Shown piece by piece: positions 63,999 to 64,000 of a stretch of DNA of 64,000 nt. Positions within the stretch are counted from its first letter, which is position 1. The number at the start of each line of letters is the position of its first letter. The notes under the pieces were generated by a model. That model saw nothing but the letters and a program-made list of their open reading frames with translations. It was not told where the DNA came from and made no database searches. Position numbers and translations under genes: made by a program. This DNA is from Streptomyces sp. YIM 121038 (GTDB lineage Bacteria; Actinomycetota; Actinomycetes; Streptomycetales; Streptomycetaceae). The stretch covers positions 6,343,501 through 6,407,500 of the forward strand of contig NZ_CP030771.1 of assembly GCF_006088715.1 (NCBI RefSeq), in the 5' to 3' direction.

Positions 63999-64000
63999 CT

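Overview
The window is a very GC-rich actinobacterial chromosome segment. GTG/TTG starts, Ni-dependent superoxide dismutase, a multifunctional 2-oxoglutarate dehydrogenase, a conservon (sensor, roadblock, DUF742 and GTPase genes), F420-type oxidoreductases and an Erm-family methyltransferase all point to Streptomyces. From memory only, the order sodN ... lon ... conservon ... ku/ligD resembles the core arm of the Streptomyces coelicolor chromosome. I could not compare sequences.

Layout. 0-1.6 kb: a ribosomal-protection (Tet/Otr-type) GTPase gene broken by an internal deletion/frameshift and a nonsense codon. 1.8-4.3 kb: sodN with its maturation peptidase sodX, a CGNR zinc-finger protein and a methyltransferase. 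4.3-9.1 kb: a glutamate-type amino-acid ABC importer and a malic enzyme. 9.5-15.1 kb: a quinone-reductase-like dehydrogenase, an HTH/Clp-N pair behind a striking palindrome, a PadR/DUF4097 pair and a membrane-anchored unknown. 15.1-18.2 kb: a TetR/LLM oxidoreductase divergon with twin operators, an Erm-like rRNA methyltransferase and DUF6104. 18.3-25.2 kb: the 1263-aa 2-oxoglutarate dehydrogenase, a two-component system and a spermidine-synthase-like protein. 25.4-33.1 kb: a rhomboid-like protein, a PadR/membrane pair, a GNAT protein, Lon with an HspR-type HAIR operator, and a secreted GH25 muramidase. 33.4-45.3 kb: MarR, PP2C, the conservon followed by a styrene-monooxygenase-like flavoprotein, two divergent di-iron enzymes and a TetR. 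45.5-54.4 kb: cell-wall genes (NlpC/P60, PBP2, FtsW/RodA), an SH3 protein, an operon of a possible sortase substrate, class F sortase, lipoprotein and sensor kinase, and a NERD-like protein. 54.7-58.6 kb: LigD polymerase and Ku (non-homologous end joining) and two methyltransferases.

58.7-64 kb: a tRNA-Arg(CCG) gene marks one end of an integrated mobile element that runs off the window. It holds a visibly AT-richer membrane-protein gene next to the tRNA. A chain of primase-polymerase, RecA-like ATPase, excisionase and tyrosine integrase follows, with overlapping start and stop codons throughout. This fits an actinomycete integrative (conjugative) element or a phage-satellite-like element; transfer genes, if any, lie beyond the right edge.

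Most promising for new biology: the sortase/lipoprotein/kinase operon without a response regulator; the unknown membrane protein between tRNA and integrase; the oxygenase cluster beside the conservon; the palindromic promoter of the HTH/Clp-N pair; and the decayed resistance GTPase.
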